Below are positions 1 through 7,892 of a stretch of DNA of 54,359 nt, piece after piece (position 1 is the first letter of the stretch; every line of letters starts with the position of its first letter). This stretch comes from a virus. Below the pieces are notes generated by a model, which made no database searches, was not told where the DNA came from, and saw only the letters and a program-made list of their open reading frames with translations. The position numbers and the translations under genes are program-made. Location of the stretch: positions 1 through 54,359 of the IMG/VR virus record IMGVR_UViG_3300023170_000037; one strand, given 5' to 3'.

Positions 1-774
1 TTCTACAACTTCATATTTGTTTCCAATCAACTTAGAATATTCTTGTGCCTGAATTTTGTAATTCTTAAATGTGTTTGGATTTGGATCACAACCAATATAA
101 AGTGTTGCATTCGAACAAAAGAATCCTGCAAGTCTATCACCCCAACCCATAGAAGTATCCAAAACTCTCTTTGCGGCAGTCATTTCATATATGCACTTTG
201 CAACTAACGGTTTAAACTGCGTGGCGATGTATGTACCAAGTCTAAACGCCATCATGTATTGTTTGTTAGTTAGTTCCCAACTATCGTTCACACCTCGCCA
301 GATGGGGCCTAACACACCCCAAATGTTATCACCTTCATTCCATCTATCTACTGGTGATTTGTATCCGTAGGAACCACAGGACATTCTTTCTTTATTTTGA
401 AAATAATCACTCACTTCATTAAAAACAGATGGGGCATCGATCAATCCAATACCATATTCTTTGAACGAATATTTGTAATCATCATATTTTTCAATAACCT
501 CTTTTTGTAGATTTTCTACTGGTGAAATATAATCAGAATAATCTGCAGACTTTAATTTTCTAAATTTAGAAACTAGTTCGTCATACGAAAACTCTTTATA
601 TGGGAACAAAGGTTTTTCGTTTGTTATGTAATCTGCAACTGTTGATCTAAAAACATCACGACCATATTTTTCTGTCGCAATAGTAAATAGTGTACTATCC
701 ATAACAGGCAATCTATTTTCATTTGTAATGGTTTTTAAAAAATCATAAAGTTCTTTGTTACTATCTGTCTTCAT
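1..774 (-). CDS. Methyltransferase-like protein, partial (3' end beyond window)
   Basis: An open frame runs from ATG at 774 to the window edge, giving 258 codons without a stop, so the C-terminus is missing. Near residues 211-223 it reads DTSMGWGDRLAGF, a glycine-rich SAM-binding motif I. YIGCDPNP follows shortly after, fitting motif II with an acidic residue for the SAM ribose. The N-terminal 200 residues are charged and match nothing I recognise. Its ATG overlaps the TGA of the next methyltransferase gene by four bases (ATGA), so the two are translationally coupled. I infer a DNA methyltransferase, perhaps protecting phage DNA from restriction or working with its neighbour. The catalytic motif (expected DPPY or SPPY) would lie in the missing part, so the substrate is not settled. 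Confidence 0.6.
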   Translation of the reverse strand, partial: MKTDSNKELYDFLKTITNENRLPVMDSTLFTIATEKYGRDVFRSTVADYITNEKPLFPYKEFSYDELVSKFRKLKSADYSDYISPVENLQKEVIEKYDDYKYSFKEYGIGLIDAPSVFNEVSDYFQNKERMSCGSYGYKSPVDRWNEGDNIWGVLGPIWRGVNDSWELTNKQYMMAFRLGTYIATQFKPLVAKCIYEMTAAKRVLDTSMGWGDRLAGFFCSNATLYIGCDPNPNTFKNYKIQAQEYSKLIGNKYEVVE

Positions 775-1427
775 CAAAAATGTCCAATCACTGTGTTTTG
801 TTCGTCTGCAATTCTTTCAAGAGATAAATCATATGTCTCTCGTAAAAGTTCCGAACCATAATATTGTCTATTAGTTCTAATACATGCAACTGCAGTTGTG
901 CCACTACCCATAAAAGGATCATAAACTATATCATTCTCTTTAGTATAGTTCAAAATACATCTTTTTGCAATAGATATTGGCATTCCATATGAATATTTTT
1001 TATATTTCTCACCGTATCCATCGAACCATACATCTGGTTTAAATTCTTTTGCCATGTATTGTTTCACTTTACCTTTACCAAAAGTCATTACATTACCGTA
1101 TGTCAATCTATACAAATCGACTTTATCACTCTTAACCCATATCTTATGAGTCAATAAGTTATACCCCAAACAACTCATTGAATGTTTCAGAATACTAGAC
1201 TTGGGAACAATAGTTCCGTTGTATTTTCTGTCTGTAAAGGCAACGGTAAACGCATTACTTTTTGGTTTTGCGGCACTAAAAACATCAATCAAAAAGTCTT
1301 GATAGAGTTCTGGTTTGGAAGGGTCTGTACCAATCTCTTCGAAATCTGGTGGACTTGTAAATAGATAATCATATTCTAATTCACCAATCCATTTTTTATA
1401 ATCACCAAAAAATAATTCACTTGTCAT
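774..1427 (-). CDS. DNA methyltransferase (N4/N6, beta-class motif order)
   Basis: This is a 217-aa protein with a catalytic-type motif TSPPDF at residues 24-29 and a SAM-binding motif I, DPFMGSGTT, at residues 170-178. Catalytic motif first and SAM motif last is the beta-class order of amino-methyltransferases that modify adenine N6 or cytosine N4. The usual aromatic residue after PP is Asp here, which is odd for an active enzyme. A closing YYGSEL resembles the motif after motif I in this family. The start overlaps the gp46 stop by one base (TAATG), and the stop overlaps the next methyltransferase start, so it sits at the end of the gp55-47-46 operon. Likely role: phage DNA modification against host nucleases. 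The family call is firm; activity and target are not. Confidence 0.8.
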   Translation of the reverse strand: MTSELFFGDYKKWIGELEYDYLFTSPPDFEEIGTDPSKPELYQDFLIDVFSAAKPKSNAFTVAFTDRKYNGTIVPKSSILKHSMSCLGYNLLTHKIWVKSDKVDLYRLTYGNVMTFGKGKVKQYMAKEFKPDVWFDGYGEKYKKYSYGMPISIAKRCILNYTKENDIVYDPFMGSGTTAVACIRTNRQYYGSELLRETYDLSLERIADEQNTVIGHF

Positions 1428-3145
1428 TATGTATTTTGTCCAATCCTACTAAATCCTTTTACCTTTTCAAATCTAACTACACTGTGGAACTTGTCATATA
1501 GTATATCGCCCTTGTGACTAATAACAAAAACATTATTACCACCCAAAGTATTTAGCAGTTTTAAAAACTCATCTGTTCCAGTTGCATCCAAAGAACTATC
1601 AAAAACTTCATCAAGAATAAGTAAATTGGTATTGACACTATTCTTCATGCGAGCAATTTCTCTCCAAGTAAATAGGAGGGCAAGATCAATACGCATTTTT
1701 TCACCTTCGGAGAAAGAAGGATATGTAAAGTTTTCTCTCGCTCTGGATTTAATATTCTCTGAGAATTTTTCATCCAAGGTAAAATTAATATAAAAATCCA
1801 TCTCTTGCAAATACTTGTTTATCAACTTATTCATGATTGGTAAGTAGTATTTTACAATAGAAGTTTTTACTCCAGTATCCTTTAGGAACTGAGAGGCAAC
1901 ATTATAATAATTTCTAGTATCTACTAATTCTCTTCTCTTGGAATCTAAATCTTTTGCCAGTTTTCTAAGTTCTTTTAGTTCCTCTTCTAAAGAATTCATA
2001 TTGTCATTATTACTTTCTGCATCCTCAATTTCTTTTTCAATTTCATCGATACTATCTTGGATAAAAGAAAAAGTGTTCATATTGGAACTCTTCTTATTAT
2101 TTAGCTCTAATATTTCTTTTTTAATAGTCTCAATTTCTTGTATTCTTTCTTGTGTTGAATCCAACTCTTTTTGAAGATCTAACAAGGCATTTTCTATTTC
2201 TTTTTTCTTGGTATTTTTAGAAGAAATTATTTCGTGTTTGTGTTCATCTTCAATATCTTGTTGACAAGAAGGACAAACATCTTTACTTTCAAACCAATTA
2301 ATATCACCTTCGATTTTGGAAATATTATTGTGCAGTTGAGTGTCTAACTTTTCTAATTTTTTATTCTTTGTTACTGCCTTTACTTCATCACCAATAGATA
2401 GTGCAAGTGTGTTTAGTTGACTATCATACTTCTCGTTTTCAGATAGTATTTTTTTCTGTTGAAGTCTCTTGTCTTTAATTTTTGTTTTGTTTTGTTTGAT
2501 AGAGGCAGACTTATCTTCATTCAACTGTTGAATATTTCTTTCTTGCAAATCAATCTTATAATCTTGTAACTCTCTTTCTTTTTCATTCTCAAACAATTCT
2601 TCTTTCAGTATTGTAGATTTTGTTTTAAGAATTTCATTCATGGCAGAAAATATTTTGATGTCGAGAATGTCTTCAATAATATCTCTTCGATCATTGGAAT
2701 TCAATTGCATGAAAGGAACAAAGGTTGCACTACCTAAAATAACTGTTTGGGTAAAAGATTTAAAATTAAGTTTAAGAATGTTTTCTTCTAGATAGATTTG
2801 ACTGTCTCTAATTTTAGAGTCTTGGTCTAACATCTTACCATCAATATAAACTTCGAATTTATTTGGTTTAATCGCTCGTCTTACCAAATATTCTCGTTTA
2901 CCTATTGAAAATTCAATTTCGATTACACAGTCTTTTTCATTAACAGTGTTAACAAGTTGCGGTTTGTTAATTTTACGGAAGGGTTTGCCGAATAGTCCAA
3001 ATGTTAGGGCATCAAGTATAGTAGACTTACCAGCGCCATTTTCCCCAACAATCAAAGTTGATGAAGTTCTATTTAACTGTATCTCTGTGAAATTATCACC
3101 TGTCGATAAGAAGTTTTTCCATCTAATCTTTTTAAATTCAATCAT
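1427..3145 (-). CDS. gp46: Recombination endonuclease subunit gp46 (Rad50/SbcC-like)
   Basis: This 572-aa SMC-type ATPase is close to T4 gp46 in length (560). Walker A GENGAGKS lies at residues 34-41. A long coiled coil follows, broken by a zinc hook CPSC at 291-294 that dimerises two coils. The ABC signature FSEGEKMRID is at 478-487, Walker B LLILDE at 508-513, the D-loop SSLD at 517-520 and the H-loop SHK at 543-545. All ATPase motifs are intact. With gp47 it forms the Mre11/Rad50-like complex that resects DNA ends for recombination-dependent replication and helps degrade host DNA. Its ATG directly follows the gp47 stop, so the pair is coupled. Confidence 0.96.
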   Translation of the reverse strand: MIEFKKIRWKNFLSTGDNFTEIQLNRTSSTLIVGENGAGKSTILDALTFGLFGKPFRKINKPQLVNTVNEKDCVIEIEFSIGKREYLVRRAIKPNKFEVYIDGKMLDQDSKIRDSQIYLEENILKLNFKSFTQTVILGSATFVPFMQLNSNDRRDIIEDILDIKIFSAMNEILKTKSTILKEELFENEKERELQDYKIDLQERNIQQLNEDKSASIKQNKTKIKDKRLQQKKILSENEKYDSQLNTLALSIGDEVKAVTKNKKLEKLDTQLHNNISKIEGDINWFESKDVCPSCQQDIEDEHKHEIISSKNTKKKEIENALLDLQKELDSTQERIQEIETIKKEILELNNKKSSNMNTFSFIQDSIDEIEKEIEDAESNNDNMNSLEEELKELRKLAKDLDSKRRELVDTRNYYNVASQFLKDTGVKTSIVKYYLPIMNKLINKYLQEMDFYINFTLDEKFSENIKSRARENFTYPSFSEGEKMRIDLALLFTWREIARMKNSVNTNLLILDEVFDSSLDATGTDEFLKLLNTLGGNNVFVISHKGDILYDKFHSVVRFEKVKGFSRIGQNT

Positions 3146-4171
3146 TTACGCACCTCTCAACGCAGAAACATACAAGTCTTGCATGATACTCTTTAACTTG
3201 TTTTTATCTACATCGATTTCATAGTTGTCTATATAATTTGTTAAAAGTGACATTGTATCTTCAGTTGCATCAATATCAGATGCCTCCTCAAAATCCCATT
3301 CAGTTGAATCATCTACAATTGATAAATCAGCAACTTCATTCCTATAAAGTTCATCCACAAAAACATCAAACTTATAAGAGTCCGTTTTATTTTTTACAAT
3401 CAACTTAACATATTTGTCTTTGTATTTGCTTGCAGAAATTTTTTCATCTTCGTCATAATAAACTTTGTGAAACATTTTATATGGGTTTATAATATGTTCT
3501 AGTTCTAATGTTTCAGTGTCAAAAATATGAAAACCTCTTTTATCATTACAATCAACCCATGTAATTTCATATGGATTTCCTAAGTAATGAATGTTTCCAT
3601 TGTGAGATTTATGATGGAAGTGGCCAGACATCACAATATCAAAATTTTTGAATAATTTTTTATCCATACCATCATGACACATCAATCCAGCGCCCATTTC
3701 AAATCCTGCGATTTCAAGATGTCCCATTGCAATCTTTGCTTTGGTTTTCTTTAAATGAGATATTGTGTTATCATAATTTTCTGAGTTAATCCAAGGAATA
3801 AAACATACATCTGTTCCATCAAAATTTAAAGTTGTGGTTTCAGTATAAATTTTTAATTCATCACCAAATAACTGTTCCATTGAATTAATGCGGTTTGTAT
3901 TTTTATAATACACATCATGATTACCAATGATAAAATAGGTATCGTATTTCTTTAGGCGCTCAATAAATCTACTTTTAAATCCATCTAAGATATTATAGTT
4001 AATAAACTTTCGTCTATCGGTTACATCACCTAAATGAATAACCGTGTCAATTCCATTATCTTCAAGATAAGGGAAGAAAACATTATCATAGAATTCCAAA
4101 AAATAATTATGAAATAGAATAGAGTCGCCTCGGGCACCAAAATGAGTGTCCGTAATCAATGCAATTTTCAT
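3146..4171 (-). CDS. gp47: Recombination endonuclease subunit gp47 (Mre11/SbcD-like)
   Basis: This 341-aa calcineurin-like phosphoesterase matches T4 gp47 in length (339). Metal-binding motifs are in order: DTH at residues 8-10, GD in HLGDVTDRR at 48-49, GNHD at 83-86, GH at 150-151 and GHFHH at 183-187. These coordinate two metal ions for exo- and endonuclease activity. The C-terminal half should contact the gp46 coiled-coil base. A Shine-Dalgarno AAGGAAG lies at the end of gp55, six bases of intergenic sequence separate the genes, and the stop abuts the gp46 start. It therefore belongs to the gp55-gp47-gp46 operon. Confidence 0.96.
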   Translation of the reverse strand: MKIALITDTHFGARGDSILFHNYFLEFYDNVFFPYLEDNGIDTVIHLGDVTDRRKFINYNILDGFKSRFIERLKKYDTYFIIGNHDVYYKNTNRINSMEQLFGDELKIYTETTTLNFDGTDVCFIPWINSENYDNTISHLKKTKAKIAMGHLEIAGFEMGAGLMCHDGMDKKLFKNFDIVMSGHFHHKSHNGNIHYLGNPYEITWVDCNDKRGFHIFDTETLELEHIINPYKMFHKVYYDEDEKISASKYKDKYVKLIVKNKTDSYKFDVFVDELYRNEVADLSIVDDSTEWDFEEASDIDATEDTMSLLTNYIDNYEIDVDKNKLKSIMQDLYVSALRGA

Positions 4172-4177
4172 TATAAA

Positions 4178-4732
4178 TTATACTTCCTTATTCTGCATTC
4201 TTTTCTCTTTTGCTTTCTCTTTCTTTTTTCTCTGAGTTTCTTCAAATTCAGCAAGAAATTCATCCATGTTACTGTGTATGAAATCTAGGACACCTCTTTT
4301 TACCTGACTATTATCTGGGCCGGACATTACTTCATCAAGAAGTTCTTGATTTTCTAGAGATTTGTACTTAACATAAGATTGTTTCTTTTCCTTCTGAATT
4401 CTTCGAATAAACGCATAGTAAATGATTTGAGTAAAATATGCAAAAGGGTTCGATGATTTTTCTGGATCAAAATTGTCAATGTACAACAAACAATTTTCTA
4501 TCCCATCAGATATCATTTCATCTTTGTATGTGTAGTTAATAAAGTTTGGTTTATAGGATAAGTGTTGTGCAATTTTCATAATGCACTCACCTATATAGTT
4601 AGGAACTCTTGGACGCTCTGTCCCTTCTTCCTTTGATTGGTTGACTGCTTCCTTATACTTTCGCATCTCTTGAAGAAGGAGTTTGTTGTCAACATAATGA
4701 TTTCTTGTATTTTTATCTTTAGTTCTTGGCAT
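4178..4732 (-). CDS. gp55: Late-transcription sigma factor gp55
   Basis: At 184 aa this is essentially the length of T4 gp55 (185). The central part (about residues 50-125) looks like a reduced sigma-70 region 2, with FDPEKSSNPFAYFTQI then RRIQKEKKQSYVKYKS, the segment that reads the -10 element and opens DNA. There is no region 4, as expected: gp55 lacks -35 recognition and needs the gp33 co-activator and gp45 clamp. It would direct host RNA polymerase to the TATAAATA promoters found across this window. It is the first gene after the sigma-70-type promoter at 4764-4792, which fits a regulator that must be made before late transcription. Confidence 0.93.
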   Translation of the reverse strand: MPRTKDKNTRNHYVDNKLLLQEMRKYKEAVNQSKEEGTERPRVPNYIGECIMKIAQHLSYKPNFINYTYKDEMISDGIENCLLYIDNFDPEKSSNPFAYFTQIIYYAFIRRIQKEKKQSYVKYKSLENQELLDEVMSGPDNSQVKRGVLDFIHSNMDEFLAEFEETQRKKKEKAKEKRMQNKEV

Positions 4733-4763
4733 AATATTCTTTTCCTAATGTAAAGTTATGTAC

Positions 4764-4792
4764 ATACTACCACAAGATGGTTAACGTGTCAA
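4764..4792 (-). promoter_or_regulatory. Sigma-70-type promoter for gp55-gp47-gp46
   Basis: Read on the minus strand: TTGACA (4792-4787), 17 bases, TAGTAT (4769-4764). The -35 is perfect and the -10 is one mismatch from TATAAT. Initiation would fall near 4757, about 25 bases before the gp55 ATG. This is the usual form of an early promoter read by the host polymerase. Confidence 0.85.
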
Positions 4793-4815
4793 TCAATTTT
4801 TTTTTATTTTTTTCT

Positions 4816-4834
4816 CTTGACAAGTCCTTGACAA
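4816..4834. repeat. Direct repeat CTTGACAA, 11-bp period
   Basis: CTTGACAA occurs at 4816-4823 and again at 4827-4834, so equivalent bases are one helical turn apart. The first copy contains the -35 of the plus-strand promoter. The spacing suits side-by-side protein binding, but no regulator is known. Confidence 0.55.
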
Positions 4835-4845
4835 CCGTGTATTAT
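4817..4845 (+). promoter_or_regulatory. Sigma-70-type promoter on the plus strand (antisense direction)
   Basis: TTGACA (4817-4822), 17 bases, TATTAT (4840-4845). It points away from the gp55 promoter and into the 3' end of the oppositely oriented 4870-5289 gene. No plus-strand gene follows. There is only a nine-codon frame with an AAGGA at 4863-4867 and ATG at 4873, so a transcript would be antisense or non-coding. The match is as good as the gp55 promoter, but use in vivo is unproven. Confidence 0.55.
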
Positions 4846-4858
4846 CCACTATGTGGAT
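4844..4858. repeat. Perfect palindrome overlapping the plus-strand -10
   Basis: ATCCAC-TAT-GTGGAT is a perfect 6-bp inverted repeat with a 3-base centre. It starts inside the TATTAT -10 element and covers the likely start site. The left arm with flank reads TTATCCACT, one base from the DnaA box TTATCCACA. It has no T tract on either side, so it is a better operator or origin element than a terminator. Confidence 0.6.
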
Positions 4859-4869
4859 GCTTAAGGATA

Positions 4870-5289
4870 TTAATGTATTATCTTATTAGAATGCTTCACT
4901 AACATCTCTAAGAAGTCATCTTGAGAATATTCTTCCGTTTCGTCCAAACTTACACTGTTCTCCACAGGAGAGGTATCGACTTCTTTCTCGATCTGAGCCT
5001 GAAAATTTTTATTGTTTAGAATCATTTGATAATGGTCAACTAAATCTTTACTTGGTTCATTAACGGTAATTATATCATTAAGTGCGACTTTTGTAAAGTT
5101 GTCTGTTGAAAAATTTAACCAATCAATGAGCGTAGTGCTAAACTCACCGTTCTGAGGGTTCATGAACGATTTAATTTCATATGGATTATGAAAAATTATA
5201 TAACCCTTCCCTTCTATTTCTTCGGGAGCGACTTGAGTGATTATATTTTCTTTTGTTATGAGTTTAATTAGTTTATACTCAATATTCAT
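4870..5289 (-). CDS. Conserved-type hypothetical protein between uvsW and gp55
   Basis: This 139-aa acidic protein has no catalytic motif I can name. The N-terminal half alternates strands: IEYKLIKLITKENI, then a GKGYIIFHNPYEI segment, then a region ending KVALNDIITVNEPS and VDHYQMILNN. That pattern resembles the small proteins with a possible Sm-like beta barrel found near the same recombination genes in marine T4-like phages. The fold resemblance is from memory and weak. The C-terminal 40 residues are acidic and probably disordered. An AAAAAAGGAC ribosome site precedes the ATG; uvsW lies 23 bases upstream, so they are probably co-transcribed. Confidence 0.7.
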   Translation of the reverse strand: MNIEYKLIKLITKENIITQVAPEEIEGKGYIIFHNPYEIKSFMNPQNGEFSTTLIDWLNFSTDNFTKVALNDIITVNEPSKDLVDHYQMILNNKNFQAQIEKEVDTSPVENSVSLDETEEYSQDDFLEMLVKHSNKIIH

Positions 5290-5312
5290 TTCGGAAATAG
5301 TCCTTTTTTATA

Positions 5313-6803
5313 CTACTCTGAAATTTTAACTTCATGAATTTTGAAATCAAATTTCTCTTCGTTGTAAATATTTAGTCTTTCATAAAAATGCCTCAGTGCA
5401 AAATTCATATGTGATTTATACTTCATATCATCAGCAATATCATACAACACTGCACGCTCTTTGTTATTTCCTTTCCTCAATCCTCTTCCAATCGATTGAA
5501 GATTTCGTATCCGACTCTTCGAAGGAGATGTAAAAACTACATTGTGTAGATTACGAATATTGACACCAGTAGAAAATGTACCATAAGAAGCCACGATAAT
5601 TGCGTTTTTCTCTTTTTCTGTAATTCTTCGTATCTCTTCTCTAATTTCTGTGTCAACTCCTCCATGCACAAAAAAGACTCTTCTGTTTTCATCTGCGCCA
5701 TCCTTTAATAAATTATGTAATGGAATTCCATGCTTTTCTACAAAGTTAAATAAAACGAGTGTATTACCCTTTAAATCTAGAACCAAGTTTTTAATGAATT
5801 CGTTTCTTCTATTGTTTGTAACAATCCACTCTACTTCGTCTGCGTATTTGGTTCCTTTCATTTCCTTACAAATTTTCTCAGAGTATTTAAGTACAATACA
5901 CTTAATACTAAAGTCTGCAAGAGTTTTACTGTCAATTAGTTTTCTTGTGGTTGTAACTTGTTTTACATCACCAAACAATCCAGTCAAAACTAATTTGTGA
6001 GTTTTACTTCCATCCAAAGTTCCAGTAGTTCCAAATCTGTATTTACAATCAGTGAGTCTGTCCATAATCTTGTTTAAAGAATTTGCTTTAAATAAGTGAC
6101 ATTCATCACCAATTACAACATTAAACTGACCCCAATAATCTCTAGGCATCTTATAGATAGATTGCCATGTAGATATTACAACTTTCTTATTGGTTTCTTT
6201 ACTCTGTCCTTGGAATATCTTGTGACAGTATTTTTCTACGTCCCATCCATAATCCGCAAAGTCAGAATACATTTGCGACACCAAAGATGTTGTGGGTACA
6301 ATTATTAATATTTTCTTTCCCTTTACATTAGGATGCATATTATAAAATCTGACCAATGTATATATAATCAGAGATTTTCCTGATGCAGTAGGAGAAAGAA
6401 GTAGTGTTCGATTATAGTTGATTGCATGTTTTATAGCATCAAGTTGATAATCTCTATACTCAATTTTCTTTCCTTGACTGTATGGGTCAATATACTTACA
6501 CAACTCTTGTAAGTTGTTATCTGTAAAATTTGTATCCGTTAAGTCATCTTCAAAGGACAGTTCGTATCCGTTTTTATCACAGAAAAATTTTAACTGATTT
6601 AGTAGTCCAACATACAATTTGCAATTAGTCGGATTGAACAGCCTGATTTTACCATCCCAATACTTGTTTTTATATGCAGGCATAAATTCAGCGCCAGGAA
6701 CTTTAAATGTGAAGTAATCCACAAGCTCCTTTAACATGTGCAGTTCATCTGCGTCTACTTGTAAGTAAACCTCATTTAATTTAGCAGCATAAAATTTAGA
6801 CAT
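5313..6803 (-). CDS. uvsW: ATP-dependent helicase UvsW
   Basis: This 496-aa superfamily 2 helicase is the size of T4 UvsW (502). Walker A SPTASGKS is at residues 137-144, Walker B/DEXH as DECH at 233-236, motif III TGTLDG at 260-265, and motif VI QSIGRGLR at 436-443. An N-terminal domain of about 110 residues (YWDGKIRLFN) matches the small DNA-binding domain of UvsW. In T4 it unwinds R-loops and branched DNA, shutting off origin-dependent replication late and promoting fork regression. Its ATG overlaps the uvsY stop by one base, so recombination genes are coupled. Confidence 0.96.
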   Translation of the reverse strand: MSKFYAAKLNEVYLQVDADELHMLKELVDYFTFKVPGAEFMPAYKNKYWDGKIRLFNPTNCKLYVGLLNQLKFFCDKNGYELSFEDDLTDTNFTDNNLQELCKYIDPYSQGKKIEYRDYQLDAIKHAINYNRTLLLSPTASGKSLIIYTLVRFYNMHPNVKGKKILIIVPTTSLVSQMYSDFADYGWDVEKYCHKIFQGQSKETNKKVVISTWQSIYKMPRDYWGQFNVVIGDECHLFKANSLNKIMDRLTDCKYRFGTTGTLDGSKTHKLVLTGLFGDVKQVTTTRKLIDSKTLADFSIKCIVLKYSEKICKEMKGTKYADEVEWIVTNNRRNEFIKNLVLDLKGNTLVLFNFVEKHGIPLHNLLKDGADENRRVFFVHGGVDTEIREEIRRITEKEKNAIIVASYGTFSTGVNIRNLHNVVFTSPSKSRIRNLQSIGRGLRKGNNKERAVLYDIADDMKYKSHMNFALRHFYERLNIYNEEKFDFKIHEVKISE

Positions 6804-7264
6804 TAATTACCTTCTAACCACTTTTTCCAGTCTATGTAATTTTTTATAGTCCATTTCTTTTGGTCTATCAATATGTCTAATGTCTTACTAATTAAATCTA
6901 AAATTTGATTTTGAAGTAAAACATTCTTTTTTAACTTTAAAACATCTGGATCACTATCCATCCAAGAACCTACATCAGATTTAAGAATTCTGGTGCCCTC
7001 TATCTGCCATCCTTTGGATATGATTTCATCTTCAGACATCTTACCTGTATAGTACTTCATTTTATCACCGACTAATTTTTTATAGTCGAGTTCAATAAAC
7101 TGAAGTTTTGTCTGATTTACTTGTTGGTAGGTCATCCACTTACCGATTAGATTTTGATTGTGAACTAGTTCGTCTTCTAGTCTTAGAAAATCAATCTTAA
7201 CATCCTTTTCGGACTCTTTGGTAAGTTCTGCTATTTTTGATAATAAGTTAGAGTATTCACTCAT
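6803..7264 (-). CDS. uvsY: Recombination mediator UvsY
   Basis: This 153-aa protein (T4: 137) has the family pattern of a charged helical N-terminus (DVKIDFLRLEDELVHNQNLI), the KMKYYTGK segment seen as DYYSGR in T4, and a helical C-terminus ending in WKKWLEG. UvsY loads the UvsX recombinase on gp32-coated single-stranded DNA. I chose ATG 7264 because the only longer option in frame is a TTG at 7282 with no ribosome site. A GGA lies nine bases before the chosen ATG, a weak site. The late promoter octamer at 7291-7298 lies just upstream. Confidence 0.9.
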   Translation of the reverse strand: MSEYSNLLSKIAELTKESEKDVKIDFLRLEDELVHNQNLIGKWMTYQQVNQTKLQFIELDYKKLVGDKMKYYTGKMSEDEIISKGWQIEGTRILKSDVGSWMDSDPDVLKLKKNVLLQNQILDLISKTLDILIDQKKWTIKNYIDWKKWLEGN

Positions 7265-7290
7265 GATAAAAAATCCATTCAATTAATAAT

Positions 7291-7298
7291 TATTTATA
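7291..7298 (-). promoter_or_regulatory. T4-type late promoter upstream of uvsY
   Basis: TATAAATA on the minus strand. Bases 3-5 of the octamer (TAA, 7296-7294) are the stop codon of the gp3 gene, so promoter and stop codon are shared. It would drive uvsY and uvsW late. Confidence 0.8.
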
Positions 7299-7806
7299 AT
7301 CGTTCCACCACATAGTTTCTGTACTGAAAATCTGCCTGTGCGACTGGTGGGGCCGCCTCAGTTGCGGATGTCGTTAATGGGATATCTCCAATAGAGATTG
7401 GAAATGCATCTTTAAATGTGACTCTTATAATTGGTTGTTCTTGATTATTATTTACAAGAATTGTGAGGTCATCAAATACAGATTTTAAGTTAATTCTTTT
7501 TGCGTTTTGGAAATTTCCATATTGTTGAAAATTTTCTGGGAAACCAAGTGCAGTAATCCAATCGTAAACTTCCAACCAGTTCTTCATATCTTCATCTACT
7601 GTAAATGAAATGCCCAATGGAGAATATATCAACTTATCCCCTGGCTCTTTTCTTGCAACGAATGGGGTTTCAGCGATCGCCTCTCCTAACTGTATGCCGG
7701 GCAAAGTTAACTCTTGTACATATGGGCCTAATGATGGACACATATTACTATTAAATGTAAAGTTTTGTGTATTTAAAAAATTTACAGAATTTGTTACAAG
7801 ATCCAT
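7294..7806 (-). CDS. gp3: Tail completion and sheath stabiliser protein gp3
   Basis: This 170-aa protein (T4 gp3: 176) has a tail-tube-like fold pattern: an early PGIQLGE segment, then SPLGISFTVDEDMKNWLEV and YDWITALGFP in the middle, and a late strand VTFKDAFPISI. It is distantly related to the tube protein gp19 and caps the tube end near the neck. Its place between gp23 and uvsY is the usual position of gene 3 in marine T4-like phages, which separates it from the true gp19 at 13149-13697. AAAGGAG precedes the ATG. The main alternative is a second tube-like protein. Confidence 0.82.
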   Translation of the reverse strand: MDLVTNSVNFLNTQNFTFNSNMCPSLGPYVQELTLPGIQLGEAIAETPFVARKEPGDKLIYSPLGISFTVDEDMKNWLEVYDWITALGFPENFQQYGNFQNAKRINLKSVFDDLTILVNNNQEQPIIRVTFKDAFPISIGDIPLTTSATEAAPPVAQADFQYRNYVVERL

Positions 7807-7827
7807 TATAATCTCCTTTTCACATAT

Positions 7828-7835
7828 TATTTATG
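7828..7835 (-). promoter_or_regulatory. Probable late promoter for gp3 (variant CATAAATA)
   Basis: CATAAATA on the minus strand, one base from the octamer, placed just after the T tract of the gp23 terminator and 22 bases before the gp3 ATG. The position fits a promoter that restarts transcription after the terminator. Confidence 0.6.
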
Positions 7836-7837
7836 CC

Positions 7838-7865
7838 AAAAAAAAGGGGGAGTAAAACTCCCCCT
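7838..7865 (-). terminator. Intrinsic terminator after gp23
   Basis: On the minus strand a perfect 9-bp stem AGGGGGAGT / ACTCCCCCT with a three-base loop (7865-7845) is followed by an uninterrupted T run to 7838. It is 27 bases after the gp23 stop. It is a textbook rho-independent terminator and would end or stabilise the abundant capsid mRNA. Confidence 0.95.
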
Positions 7866-7892
7866 AAGTACTATCAATCTATTTTGTTGTTA

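Noticed and set aside
4873-4902. Nine-codon plus-strand frame after the rightward promoter as a leader peptide gene
   Set aside because: It is too short to judge and ends within the antisense of another gene. The AAGGA can arise by chance in AT-rich sequence.
7264-7282. Longer TTG start for UvsY at 7282
   Set aside because: It would sit between the late promoter and the ATG without a ribosome site, and adds six residues (NGFFI-type) unlike UvsY proteins.
7294-7806. Second gp19 tail tube gene
   Set aside because: It is tube-like, but position between gp23 and uvsY and the true gp19 next to gp18 favour gp3.
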